From: a virus | Virus record (IMG/VR): IMGVR_UViG_3300022848_000013 | Location: 1 to 64,000 of that record | Reading direction: 5' to 3' (one strand) | DNA: 64,000 bases | In this document: one piece after another, positions 7,677 through 15,873 of the stretch | Layout: each line of letters begins with the position of its first letter | Position numbering within the stretch: the stretch's first letter is position 1 | Made by a program: the position numbers and the translations under genes | Notes under the pieces: generated by a model | What the model saw: the letters and a program-made list of their open reading frames with translations, nothing else | Told to the model about the DNA's origin: nothing | Database searches by the model: none

Positions 7677-8129
7677 TTAAGAAAGTAATTTTATTAGATT
7701 TGTTGTATAATCCATAAACCCATTTCGTTCCATAGAACCATCTGGAAAAATTATATATATTTTTTTATTTTTCTTTTTAGAGTATCGGATGGTTGCCCAT
7801 GTTCCTGATCTAACTTGTTCGATTTTACTACTAGGACATGCTATCATGATATTCGATGCGTCCACAATATCATGATTCCTTGCAAGATATTCTTTAGATT
7901 CGAGAACAACTCCATCCTCACAAAACGATCTTTTAATCTCGTTGATCGGTGGATGGATAATAATCTTACCGGACGAGACTTCTTTATAAATATTATGAGC
8001 ATCCGTATCTGCTCCGATACAGTCTCCATGATGAAATTCAACAGAGACTATATCAGAAAAGATACTTAGAACAACGTGCTTTTGCTCGTTACTCATACCA
8101 ACTTGATTACCAGTAAATCCAAATTTCAT
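7677..8129 (-). CDS. SLOG/DprA-like Rossmann-fold protein
   Basis: 150 aa. MKFGFTGNQVG at the N-terminus, HHGDCIGADTDAH (about 34-46), and ASNIMIACP...RSGTWATIRYSKK near the C-terminus are the hallmarks of the SLOG superfamily (related to DprA, LOG and YspA), which binds nucleotides or nucleotide-derived ligands. The family turns up in phage and anti-phage signalling, so ligand sensing or NAD/ADP-ribose metabolism is possible. Overlaps the downstream end of the RNA ligase gene by 4 nt (ATGA). Confidence 0.8.
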   Translation of the reverse strand: MKFGFTGNQVGMSNEQKHVVLSIFSDIVSVEFHHGDCIGADTDAHNIYKEVSSGKIIIHPPINEIKRSFCEDGVVLESKEYLARNHDIVDASNIMIACPSSKIEQVRSGTWATIRYSKKKNKKIYIIFPDGSMERNGFMDYTTNLIKLLS

Positions 8130-9217
8130 GATTTTTTAAGGACTTGCCAAAAAATCTTTATGATTTGATCATGTGTTAAATTTTTTCCATCCAATTTAGA
8201 GAAACAAAAAGACGCTCTATTTGTTGGACCATATGATTCTATAATCATCTGGGCTTGTTCTTTTCTCGTTTTTAAATTTTTTATAGTTCTTACGAAATCA
8301 TTAATATGATCTAATATTCGATTCACTTCTTTTGCACCATCAGATAGTCTCGAAATTTGACCACGGAGTTGTTCTGCAATCTCATGATCGAAGCTAGTTT
8401 CGATCAGGTTGTAAAAACCTTGGTAATCAGGCATATCATTTTTGACATAGAATTGAATCAGGTTATTTTCAGAAGATAATTCGGACTTGATTCGATGTTT
8501 TACAAGGTAGGCATCAGCTTTGGTTTTTTTCAAAACTTGACCATTATTTCCATAAATAACTATACCCTCACCCTTTGTCCATTTTTCTACATCGTTCACC
8601 ATATCTTCGATGGAGGGAAACAAATAACGAGATGGTCGTTTAACCCCAAAAGAAATAGCCACATCATCTAATTTGTCTTGTATAATATACGTATAGTGTG
8701 GGTGTTCTACGATTCCGGTCAACCACAATTCGGGTTCCAAACTTTCACGCTCCACTATTATATTTACTGGAGAATACCATTCACATATAATAGAATATCC
8801 TTCACTATCCAACAAATCATTATCAAACAATCTAGGATATTTATCTTTGAGAATCGGTATTTCGTAACCGTTTTCCATCGTTGATTCGGCATCAACCGTT
8901 CCTCGGGTTCGCACGATTAATTCTTTTTTAAATTTGGATATAATCAAAGCCGAACCATCCATCTTACGAATATATTCAATATCACCTTTAATATTTAAAG
9001 GTTCGAACTCTGGTTGCTCTGGTAAATTTGTAAATTTTCTATAAGATGCGCTCACGAGTTCGCCATCTTCGGTCCATATGGAACTTCTGAAATATTTGTT
9101 GGTTTCATCCCACTTGACACCAATTTGTCGGGGGAATATAAGTTTACACGTTGTATTTGATATAATACAATCTCGTATATAAAACTCTTCTTCTGATGGA
9201 AACCTGTCAATTTTCAT
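8126..9217 (-). CDS. T4 Rnl1-like RNA ligase
   Basis: 363 aa. Nucleotidyltransferase motifs in order: I KMDGSAL (Lys85, the AMP acceptor), IIIa YSIICEWYSP (about 141-150), IV EGIVIYG (about 217-223), V LKKTKADAYLVKH (about 229-241). The C-terminal helical domain resembles that of T4 RNA ligase 1, which repairs tRNA cut by host anticodon nucleases. Start choice: an upstream in-frame ATG exists at 9235, but TTGACA-N16-TAATAT ends exactly 7 nt before the ATG at 9217, the same leaderless geometry as other operon heads here. The presence of a second RNA ligase and a big tRNA array supports a tRNA-repair role. Confidence 0.9.
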   Translation of the reverse strand: MKIDRFPSEEEFYIRDCIISNTTCKLIFPRQIGVKWDETNKYFRSSIWTEDGELVSASYRKFTNLPEQPEFEPLNIKGDIEYIRKMDGSALIISKFKKELIVRTRGTVDAESTMENGYEIPILKDKYPRLFDNDLLDSEGYSIICEWYSPVNIIVERESLEPELWLTGIVEHPHYTYIIQDKLDDVAISFGVKRPSRYLFPSIEDMVNDVEKWTKGEGIVIYGNNGQVLKKTKADAYLVKHRIKSELSSENNLIQFYVKNDMPDYQGFYNLIETSFDHEIAEQLRGQISRLSDGAKEVNRILDHINDFVRTIKNLKTRKEQAQMIIESYGPTNRASFCFSKLDGKNLTHDQIIKIFWQVLKKS

Positions 9218-9224
9218 ACCGTCT

Positions 9225-9252
9225 ATATTATCCATTTTTATGGAATTGTCAA
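9225..9252 (-). promoter_or_regulatory. Proximal leaderless promoter of RNA ligase gene
   Basis: TTGACA 9247-9252, 16-nt spacer, TAATAT 9225-9230, 7 nt to the ATG at 9217. Confidence 0.7.
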
Positions 9253-9346
9253 TAAATATTTGAGATATTCGTGAATGTTCAGTATAATTATATATGGTTA
9301 TGAAATTAATTATGAAAAATAAAATGTCTCTAGTTTCATAAAAAAG

Positions 9347-9374
9347 ATATTATCAAAATTTGTTATAGTGTCAA
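9347..9374 (-). promoter_or_regulatory. Distal sigma70-like promoter of RNA ligase gene
   Basis: TTGACA 9369-9374, 16-nt spacer, TAATAT 9347-9352. It would give a leader of over 100 nt, so the ligase gene seems to have tandem promoters. Confidence 0.6.
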
Positions 9375-9387
9375 GGACAATGTGATT

Positions 9388-10002
9388 TTAATGGTCTAAA
9401 ACATCACACTTGTCACAATCATCCATACGAGCAGAAATTTGATCACACGTATGAAGCAACCATGCAAGTTTCGTGTGTGGTGCAACAGGACTACCCCATT
9501 CTCTTCGACCATGATGGGCAAGAATGGCATGTAAGATATCATCATGATGTTCTTTATATAGATCGTATTTATCAACAGCTTTACTCCAAACCAACCCAGA
9601 TCGGCTAATGTGGTGAATTTCGCGTTTATGGTCGGTTCCTTCCCAACCACCACGATCAAATGGATTCATCATATCTAGGGTTTTGGGTATGCGAAATTTT
9701 CTACTATAATCCCACATCTTACCAACATCATGAAATAATCCAGCCAAGATAATATGATCTGGTCTGATATTTAGATTGAGAACTTCCTTGGTTTTTAACA
9801 TCAAAGTAATGACCTCAAATGTGTGCGTAGACAACCCATGATCACCATAATGGTGATGTTCTAGTTTAGCAGAACCACTCCAAATTCCGAAATTGGGAAG
9901 ATCATTGAAGATGGCACTAGAAATCATAAAGATATCACCAGAATTACACTGTTCGCGGATCAATTTTTTGATGTCAGGTGTTTTATCGGTGTATTTATTC
10001 AT
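9388..10002 (-). CDS. HD-domain phosphohydrolase
   Basis: About 204 aa from MNKYTDKTPD. HD motif in LAGLFHDVGKMWDY, then HHISRSG and HHDDILHAILAHHGRREWG, a metal-binding His/Asp set as in HD nucleotidases and YhaM-type 3'-5' exoribonucleases. Likely a nucleotide or RNA phosphohydrolase. The ATG at 10002 is chosen because TATATT lies 4 nt upstream; a longer frame to 10077 exists but has a hydrophobic, unlikely N-terminus. Confidence 0.8.
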   Translation of the reverse strand: MNKYTDKTPDIKKLIREQCNSGDIFMISSAIFNDLPNFGIWSGSAKLEHHHYGDHGLSTHTFEVITLMLKTKEVLNLNIRPDHIILAGLFHDVGKMWDYSRKFRIPKTLDMMNPFDRGGWEGTDHKREIHHISRSGLVWSKAVDKYDLYKEHHDDILHAILAHHGRREWGSPVAPHTKLAWLLHTCDQISARMDDCDKCDVLDH

Positions 10003-10099
10003 TTGTAATATATGTGATAAGATAGAGAGAAAAATTCTAAATGTTATGTTGACGAGGTTTTGCGAATTATAAAACAACTATTAATCCATTGCCATTATT

Positions 10100-10594
10100 T
10101 TAAAATGTAAATTTAACTTCTCCTGTATATCCTTTTAGGGCATGGACTGCTGCCAACTGAAATCCCGTCTGAGGCCAAGGTTTGGGTGGTGTATCTACCA
10201 TCAACACTTCAACCAATCCAAAACCATTTTCTTGCATATCTCGAACCCTAGCTTTCATAAACCATGCATTTAGTAGAGCAAGAAAAACAATGTTGTTCGA
10301 TACTTCCATAGACTTTTTCAAAAATTTCCTGAATTGTGACCATGGCGGGTTCGTAATGATCCAATCAACCTTATCATTAAATTCTAAGAAGTCAACACCT
10401 TTATCAATTTCACACCAAATGGCATCATTTATACCATTTCTGGAAAATGCCCTCATAAAAGAGCCTTCACCCTTACATGGTTCTAAAATGAGTCCAGAAG
10501 GTTGAAAATGATCTACGATACGGAAAGCCAGATCATCTGGTGTCCATACTTTATCGTTTCCACCCTTCGGTGCTAATGGTCTGCCTTTTTTCAT
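10100..10594 (-). CDS. DNA adenine methyltransferase-like protein
   Basis: 164 aa. SAM-binding motif I LEPCKGEGSF (about 38-46) and catalytic motif IV NPPW (82-85) mark a class I N6-adenine (or N4-cytosine) amino-methyltransferase. Small for a stand-alone enzyme and lacking a clear target-recognition domain, typical of phage orphan methylases used against restriction. Coupled by TAATATG to the ligase C-terminal gene. Confidence 0.8.
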   Translation of the reverse strand: MKKGRPLAPKGGNDKVWTPDDLAFRIVDHFQPSGLILEPCKGEGSFMRAFSRNGINDAIWCEIDKGVDFLEFNDKVDWIITNPPWSQFRKFLKKSMEVSNNIVFLALLNAWFMKARVRDMQENGFGLVEVLMVDTPPKPWPQTGFQLAAVHALKGYTGEVKFTF

Positions 10595-10595
10595 A

Positions 10596-11459
10596 TTACT
10601 TCAAACAATTGTTGTAGTCCACTCGGGAAAAGTTAGGAACTCCGAGTCCGGTTAGATTGTTATAGAGGAATGTCACCGTCTTACCGATCCATTGATCTTT
10701 ATCGTCCAAGAATTTTTTAGCCTCTTCTTGGGTTCCTTTGAACGAAGCATCAAATTCTTTTCCGTTCCATTTAAGAGTAATGACCTTACCCATCCCTGCC
10801 CAATTTCCGGTCCCTTCTTTGATATCTAAGATTTCGGCTTCTGAATCATCTGTCTGCTTCATTTTGAGAAGATTTGCAGATCGTTTGTTTTCATAAGGTG
10901 CATTAAGTAACCTAATGATTGATCCTTCTTCACCATCCTCAACCAATTTTCCAAAATGCTTATAGATGTCTTCAAGGTTGTTACACATGACATTCTGAAC
11001 CAATTTGATATAAGGAGTCGTTTCGAGTTCGATACTGATCCGAGCATATCTCGACATGTAAATAGATTCTTTGGTAACATTTCCTATATTGTATCCATCG
11101 TAAACAAAGAACCGAACCCGTTGTTCACTGTTCTTCAAATGTTCTGGTGTGATATGGACACTCCGACGAATCAATTTCATCGTTTCGTTCAATTTATCTT
11201 TGAGACCATCACCCATCAATTCACCATCTAAAACCGCATCGGGATATACCGCGAAGAATCCTTTCAAAGCATCTTCGATATGAGGCACTGTCATATACTT
11301 TTCACCCTTACGAGTGTATAGACCTTCTTTGGTTGCAATGCCGCGACAATTATGTGCTAAAATGCCATTAGCATAAAAGTTATGATTTCCTACGATTTCT
11401 AAATCGTATCGATTTTGCGGTGGTATCTTTTTTATAGATTTAATTTTTACAGTTTTCAT
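10596..11459 (-). CDS. Split-intein C-half fused to ATP-dependent DNA ligase C-terminal part
   Basis: 287 aa. Residues 1-37 are an intein C-fragment: NRYDLEIVGNHNFYANG, then terminal His36-Asn37, followed by +1 Cys38. From Cys38 (CRGIATKEGLYTRKG) it is the body of an ATP-dependent DNA ligase, with VLDGELM, FFVYDGY, EEGSIIRL (motif IV) and LLKMKQ (motif V), then an OB-type end. Protein trans-splicing with the product of 12366-13040 would join KYNG to CRG and restore motif I (KxxGxR). The intein thus sits in the ligase active site, and the unspliced halves should be inactive. Confidence 0.9.
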   Translation of the reverse strand: MKTVKIKSIKKIPPQNRYDLEIVGNHNFYANGILAHNCRGIATKEGLYTRKGEKYMTVPHIEDALKGFFAVYPDAVLDGELMGDGLKDKLNETMKLIRRSVHITPEHLKNSEQRVRFFVYDGYNIGNVTKESIYMSRYARISIELETTPYIKLVQNVMCNNLEDIYKHFGKLVEDGEEGSIIRLLNAPYENKRSANLLKMKQTDDSEAEILDIKEGTGNWAGMGKVITLKWNGKEFDASFKGTQEEAKKFLDDKDQWIGKTVTFLYNNLTGLGVPNFSRVDYNNCLK

Positions 11460-12333
11460 TTATAATTTTCTTTATTTTATCTGGATTTTTTCGAATGTCA
11501 AGCTCCCATAAAACAATCACTTTATATCCAAAATCTTCTATGTGATGAATTCGTATTTTATCCTTTTTTCGAATCTCTCTCGCCGTTTTATTTCCACCCC
11601 AAATCGGAATTATATCCGTTGCTTTATATATTTTGGGATTTCCATGCCAGATATCACCATTTATCTCTATAACAATCTTTTTAGATTCTATCAATATGTC
11701 CGGTCTGGGACAAAACTCTCGATTCAATTTTTTATTAAATTTAAAGAATCTATGTTGTGGTTCATATTCGAATTCTATGTTCAATTCTTTTAACATATCC
11801 TCTACGATAATTTGTAACTTGCTTCTATATCCGCTATGTTTTGGACGATTTGGAAGATAATTTGGGTTTGTGACTCCATATTTTGTCATCAGAGTCTCTT
11901 TACTTTTTTCTTTCGTCGATTCTAACTGAAACACGTTCGCAATATTATACCTATTCTTTACTGTTTTATTCCTTTTTTTATAAAATCTGGAATTTTTCGA
12001 CATAGGATGTTCCATACCATATCTCGTATCACATGTTTCTTTAAATTTGTTGCGAACTTTGGGATTATTGGCAGAATCTACCATGGTCGGTGTATCTATT
12101 CCATAAGTTTTACAACGATATATGATCGCCGCCGCAGACATTTTTATACCCCTCGGTTGAAGAATATTCTGGGCGATGAAATTCATACTAAATTTATGGA
12201 AATTCACGACTTCGTCCAAAAATTCTTTCGAGATTATCCCTTTTAAATATTTTCTTCGAGTCCAGTCATTTGGATGTCGAGATATAATCTCCATATCTAT
12301 TTTCATTTTTTTAAATTTTTCTAAATGGTTCAC
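11440..12333 (-). CDS. Vsr-like homing endonuclease between split-ligase halves
   Basis: 297 aa, GTG start. N-terminal part (about 95-165) has repeated modules of the pattern T...YG..NP as in DNA-binding repeats of homing endonucleases. The C-terminal 120 residues resemble very-short-patch-repair (Vsr) nucleases: RPDILIES (Asp212), INGDIWHGNP (229-231), GGNKTAREIRKKD and GYKVIVLWELD (277-278). Established knowledge: fractured genes with split inteins and an intervening Vsr-like (EDxHD) endonuclease were described from metagenomes, and phage I-Bth0305I is of this kind. It overlaps the ligase C-half by 20 nt and carries its own late-type promoter. Confidence 0.85.
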   Translation of the reverse strand: MNHLEKFKKMKIDMEIISRHPNDWTRRKYLKGIISKEFLDEVVNFHKFSMNFIAQNILQPRGIKMSAAAIIYRCKTYGIDTPTMVDSANNPKVRNKFKETCDTRYGMEHPMSKNSRFYKKRNKTVKNRYNIANVFQLESTKEKSKETLMTKYGVTNPNYLPNRPKHSGYRSKLQIIVEDMLKELNIEFEYEPQHRFFKFNKKLNREFCPRPDILIESKKIVIEINGDIWHGNPKIYKATDIIPIWGGNKTAREIRKKDKIRIHHIEDFGYKVIVLWELDIRKNPDKIKKIINENCKN

Positions 12334-12338
12334 ATATA

Positions 12339-12346
12339 TACTTACA
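12339..12346 (-). promoter_or_regulatory. Late-type promoter TGTAAGTA of the homing endonuclease
   Basis: TGTAAGTA followed by exactly 5 nt and the GTG start at 12333. Same spacing as at 29108 and 34057, in front of two other endonuclease-like genes. Confidence 0.65.
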
Positions 12347-12365
12347 CATAAAATACAATGGTTTG

Positions 12366-13040
12366 TTATTTTTTTAATGCCAATACATCGCTATCCTTTA
12401 TTTGATCGACCCGTCTCCAACACTTTAATCTTGGTAGATATAGCCTATGATTACCCGTGACCTGTATTTTTTTACCATTCATCAATTCTATTTCGAACCA
12501 ATCGGGATTTTGTTCCTTTTCATCGAAACAATCTTTAAACCCCATTTTAATCGGTTTAAATTCGGTTTTCCTACTTACCATATTATAAGTCAAAACTTCA
12601 CAATCGATATTATTCTCAACGATATCACCGATATTAATATCTCCTAGATTTGTAGTAATTTTTGTATCATAGGCAAAACATCCATTATACTTCACCTGTG
12701 AGACGCATGGATAAGTAATCTTTTTGATACGATCCTTGAAGTTCTTGGCAAGCATAGGCTCGACGAATGACATCTTACCAATATCATCGATATTTTCAAA
12801 ATACCCACCCGATTTCTTTTTCTTTTTCCACATGGCTTCGGCTTCGAATAGTGCCTGTGCTTCGGGATCGCGTTGATTGGCTCGACCAGCATTGGTCATA
12901 ACCGTATCGGTCCATGCTGCCTCGACGATCTTTCCATCTTTCTGACCATAACGGGTGGTGAAAGATCCACCATCAACAATAACCTCCCATTGTTGAATTG
13001 CACCAGTCGAAGTGAGTGAATATAGAATAGGTAATTTCAT
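12366..13040 (-). CDS. ATP-dependent DNA ligase N-terminal part fused to split-intein N-half
   Basis: 224 aa. Residues 1-120 form a WGR-like N-terminal module (IQQWEVIVDGGSF..YGQKDGKI) and the first ligase strand ending SQVKYNG with candidate AMP-lysine Lys117. Residues 121-224 are an intein N-fragment: Cys121 in CFAYDTKITT, GDIVENN, and the TxxH block VTGNHRLYL. It ends without a C-terminal intein block, confirming the split. Partner: 10596-11459. First gene of its operon, with a -10 box 6 nt from the ATG. Confidence 0.9.
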   Translation of the reverse strand: MKLPILYSLTSTGAIQQWEVIVDGGSFTTRYGQKDGKIVEAAWTDTVMTNAGRANQRDPEAQALFEAEAMWKKKKKSGGYFENIDDIGKMSFVEPMLAKNFKDRIKKITYPCVSQVKYNGCFAYDTKITTNLGDINIGDIVENNIDCEVLTYNMVSRKTEFKPIKMGFKDCFDEKEQNPDWFEIELMNGKKIQVTGNHRLYLPRLKCWRRVDQIKDSDVLALKK

Positions 13041-13046
13041 GATGTG

Positions 13047-13075
13047 ACTATATCCAATTTTTTAAGAAAGGTCGA
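13047..13075 (-). promoter_or_regulatory. Leaderless promoter of split ligase N-half
   Basis: TATAGT at 13047-13052, 6 nt from the ATG at 13040. A weak -35 (TCGACC, 13070-13075) lies 17 nt upstream. Confidence 0.55.
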
Positions 13076-13568
13076 CCCTTTTCTTCAAAAGTTCATCAAC
13101 CAAATTTCGCAAGGCATCATAAGCACATTTCAAACCAGCACGATCATCGAGAAGGATGTTGAAATAAATCTTACTACGACTCCAATCATGGCTCTTTACA
13201 GGATGCCAATCGATCAGATCTTCGTTGATACCATCAATCACGATTCCGAGCTTATTACATTCCATATGGATAGCTATATGACGTTCTTTCGAAGATCCAC
13301 TAAAGATCACGATTCTAAAACCTAGTGCATTACAATCTTTCATTAGTGCAACGAGTTTAGGAAATTTATATCCTTTTTTGTGATAGTCGAATAAAGTCGA
13401 GTCAAAATCACATGCAATAATAAGTTTCTTATGTTTATTATATTCATCTTGAAGTCTATTGAAAACATGATGTGGTTCCATGAATGGATCATTCATAAAA
13501 TTTTCAGGTTGATTCTCAATTTCCCATATACGCTGTTCTCTGTCTTCTGTTTGTGTTGATATCATGAT
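13062..13568 (-). CDS. HAD-superfamily hydrolase
   Basis: About 168 aa from MISTQTEDRE (13568); the frame is open to 13706 with another ATG at 13625. HAD motif I ACDFDSTLFDY with the nucleophile Asp and second Asp two residues later, motif II FSGSS, and a late acidic pair NILLDDRAG. It may be a nucleotide or polynucleotide 3'-phosphatase, which would suit the RNA ligase gene immediately upstream, but no kinase domain is present. Start uncertain. Confidence 0.75.
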   Translation of the reverse strand: MMISTQTEDREQRIWEIENQPENFMNDPFMEPHHVFNRLQDEYNKHKKLIIACDFDSTLFDYHKKGYKFPKLVALMKDCNALGFRIVIFSGSSKERHIAIHMECNKLGIVIDGINEDLIDWHPVKSHDWSRSKIYFNILLDDRAGLKCAYDALRNLVDELLKKRVDLS

Positions 13569-13660
13569 TGGTTTAATTTTAATAGTAAATTTTGTGTGTC
13601 GCTGACTTGAAACAATTCTTTTCATGATCGATATCAAAAACTTGTTATAATTTCTCTGGA

Positions 13661-14707
13661 TTATTTCTTTGCATCGTAAGGGCTTGATATAAACTTCACG
13701 CTCCAATTCTTACCCAAAACGTTAGACCTGATAGGCTCTACAGTTTTAAGGACAAGACCTTCACCATCGGTCTTACCGTTGTCGTATTTAACACTATCGG
13801 CAATAATTTGCAATTCTTCGAGGGAAGGCATGTCTTCGACTTTGAAACGGAATAATTCTTCTACAGGTTGCAAGTAATCGCTACGCATACAAAACTCCAA
13901 CACATCATCCCAAGAAAACCAATTTCCACCATCAAGATTTTTGATTCCAAAGATAAACATATGTTGTCCTTTAAGGTTCATTTTATTTCCTTGAATACCT
14001 TCACCACAGATTTCTGATTGAATGGCCAAATTCCGACCATCCAATTTGAGAGTGTCTTCGATCTTGTATTTTTCGGCCATCTTCCAAAAGGTGTTGTTTT
14101 CATCCTTTTTAAGTTCAAGGTTACGAGAACAAACACGCAAATGATTTCCTTGGATAGTTCCGTACCAATTAAAAAACGTTCCCGAAGAACCATCACACTT
14201 AGTTGTGGCTACGAGTTCTTGTCCTTGGAACCTATCTTCTTTCAATTCCAAGATTGCATCTGGGTTACTTCGGTAGTTATCTTCATCCGTTTTCGAAACG
14301 ATGAAAGTTGGGAAATCGCCAAGAGCGATTCCGGCTAATTGTGATGACATCGGTGTTTCATATTTTTCGATGTTTAGATATTCTGCAACATCCATTCCCT
14401 CTTCCAAAACCAATCCATCATTGAGAACCTCAAATCCCAATACGGATGCTGGGAGAACTAGACCAGCGGAAAACTGCCCCCGCATTTTCATGGTTTTGAG
14501 ACGAATTCTTTCATTTCCTTCATACGTTGAATCGATAAGTTTCTTATCGATTAGGGTATCGGGAAATACAAAAATAACAGTATCTCCAACTTTATGTAGA
14601 CCTTTTCTAACCACGCAATACCACCCCAATACAAGCGAACGTTCGATAAAATCCGAATTTGGGATGGGGGTTAATTCTAAAATTTTGGTGACTTGTGTTA
14701 ATTTCAT
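13661..14707 (-). CDS. RNA ligase of the DRB0094 / Rnl5-like type
   Basis: 348 aa. N-terminal OB-like domain (1-110: WYCVVRKGLHKVGDTVIFVFP), then the nucleotidyltransferase with motif I TKCDGSSGTF (Lys170), motif IV DGEGLVLKT and motif V WSVKFIS. This N-terminal-OB architecture is that of the Deinococcus DRB0094 ligase family, thought to seal nicked RNA in duplexes. It pairs with the Rnl1-type ligase at 8126 to give the phage two different RNA-sealing activities. Head of an operon with a leaderless promoter. Confidence 0.9.
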   Translation of the reverse strand: MKLTQVTKILELTPIPNSDFIERSLVLGWYCVVRKGLHKVGDTVIFVFPDTLIDKKLIDSTYEGNERIRLKTMKMRGQFSAGLVLPASVLGFEVLNDGLVLEEGMDVAEYLNIEKYETPMSSQLAGIALGDFPTFIVSKTDEDNYRSNPDAILELKEDRFQGQELVATTKCDGSSGTFFNWYGTIQGNHLRVCSRNLELKKDENNTFWKMAEKYKIEDTLKLDGRNLAIQSEICGEGIQGNKMNLKGQHMFIFGIKNLDGGNWFSWDDVLEFCMRSDYLQPVEELFRFKVEDMPSLEELQIIADSVKYDNGKTDGEGLVLKTVEPIRSNVLGKNWSVKFISSPYDAKK

Positions 14708-14713
14708 GACCTG

Positions 14714-14741
14714 ACTATATCTAAATTTATAAAAATGTCAA
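14714..14741 (-). promoter_or_regulatory. Leaderless promoter of RNA ligase (13661-14707)
   Basis: TTGACA 14736-14741, 16-nt spacer, TATAGT 14714-14719, 6 nt to the ATG at 14707. It overlaps the last codons of the MBL-fold gene. Confidence 0.8.
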
Positions 14742-15415
14742 ATACTAATCACCGAATAATCAGACAAAGTTTTAAAACCTTCATTTCGAAGGATTTCCGC
14801 CGATGCATCATTGTGGTGATATGTGTAAAAATTCTTATGATCTTTATATTCCAAAAGTTCTTGGTAATAACAATGCACACCATTATTAAATGTGGAAGCA
14901 TCATGAAAAACCGTGGTTCCTTTACTTAATGATGTCGATAAAAAGGATAACGGTTTTCCAATATCACCAGAAAATGTTAAGATGTTGTCACCTTCAAATA
15001 AAAAAGCCCCGCTAGAATTTACACCCTTGATATGTTCAGAATCTGTAGAAAATGTTATGATGTCAGGATCTCCCAAAGATCGGTATTCAACATTTCTTTG
15101 CATACCGCCCATATATAAAATATTTTCGACATCTTGCATAACGGTATTACTAGCCACAATTTGAATCGGTTTCTGGGGTTTGGTGCAAAACCATCTATAG
15201 TAAATTAATGATTCAAGACTTCCAACATGGTCAGCATTAACATGGGTGATATAAATCAAATCGATCTTATCAACCCATCCAGTTTTAATCAATTTAGGAA
15301 AAACATCCCAACCACAATCAACCAATATAGTCTTACCATTCGTTTCAACGATAAAAGAAGAATTCCCTTCATAAACATCAAAAGCACCACCGTAACCTAG
15401 TGTATGTATTTTCAT
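14738..15415 (-). CDS. Metallo-beta-lactamase-fold hydrolase
   Basis: 225 aa. The metal motif reads THVNADHVG (His58, Asn60, Asp62, His63), a HxHxDH variant in which the second His is Asn. Other fold residues are VDCGWD, GDIGK and a terminal YHHND. The family includes phage anti-CBASS cyclic-nucleotide hydrolases and RNases; the variant motif leaves activity open. Its ATG overlaps the upstream stop (ATGA). Confidence 0.8.
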   Translation of the reverse strand: MKIHTLGYGGAFDVYEGNSSFIVETNGKTILVDCGWDVFPKLIKTGWVDKIDLIYITHVNADHVGSLESLIYYRWFCTKPQKPIQIVASNTVMQDVENILYMGGMQRNVEYRSLGDPDIITFSTDSEHIKGVNSSGAFLFEGDNILTFSGDIGKPLSFLSTSLSKGTTVFHDASTFNNGVHCYYQELLEYKDHKNFYTYHHNDASAEILRNEGFKTLSDYSVISI

Positions 15416-15780
15416 AGAACTTCCTCTAAAATTCTCCAACTTTTAAATGTATTAAAATCTACAGACACTTCTATAGGTTTACCAATTAATTGATCAACCG
15501 TAGAACATTTGGCATCGTTTAAAATCTGACTGACTTCTTTACACATATTAGCCATGGATTTTGATCGATCATCCTCGTCCCATTTTGTATATTTGGTGAC
15601 ATCGATATTAGAATAGTCCCAACCACCGTCAACAAATGTTGATCCATCACCACCTTTGATACTGAAAGATATATTAAGTCCCATTTGAACATCTTGATAT
15701 CCGCCCAGACCAAATTTAGCCGATGTTATTTTTCCAAGATTTTTCTCGAAATCGTCGTGTTGTTTTGATTTATATTCCAT
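15412..15780 (-). CDS. Conserved phage hypothetical protein
   Basis: 122 aa with SAKFGLGGYQDVQMGL near the start and GKPIEVSVD...SWRILEEVL at the end. As I recall it, this pattern recurs in many phage proteins of unknown function. Coupled to the fragment upstream through TAATATG and to the MBL gene downstream through ATGA. Confidence 0.7.
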   Translation of the reverse strand: MEYKSKQHDDFEKNLGKITSAKFGLGGYQDVQMGLNISFSIKGGDGSTFVDGGWDYSNIDVTKYTKWDEDDRSKSMANMCKEVSQILNDAKCSTVDQLIGKPIEVSVDFNTFKSWRILEEVL

Positions 15781-15781
15781 A

Positions 15782-15873
15782 TTATTTAAACCAAAGAAGA
15801 ATTCCAGCCCAGAACAAAAATCCCATACTTATTAAGATAAGTGCGATCACATCACTCATAGTTCCAATTTTCA
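15782..15873 (-). pseudogene. 3' fragment of small membrane-protein gene broken by TnpB element
   Basis: The reading frame MSDVIALILISMGFLFW...LLWFK codes a single membrane helix and ends at the TAATATG junction with the next gene. Its 5' part is the METYILVHFF fragment at 17302-17373, on the other side of the TnpB element. An in-frame ATG overlapping the tnpB stop (ATGA) could still give a 29-30 aa peptide by coupling. Confidence 0.65.
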
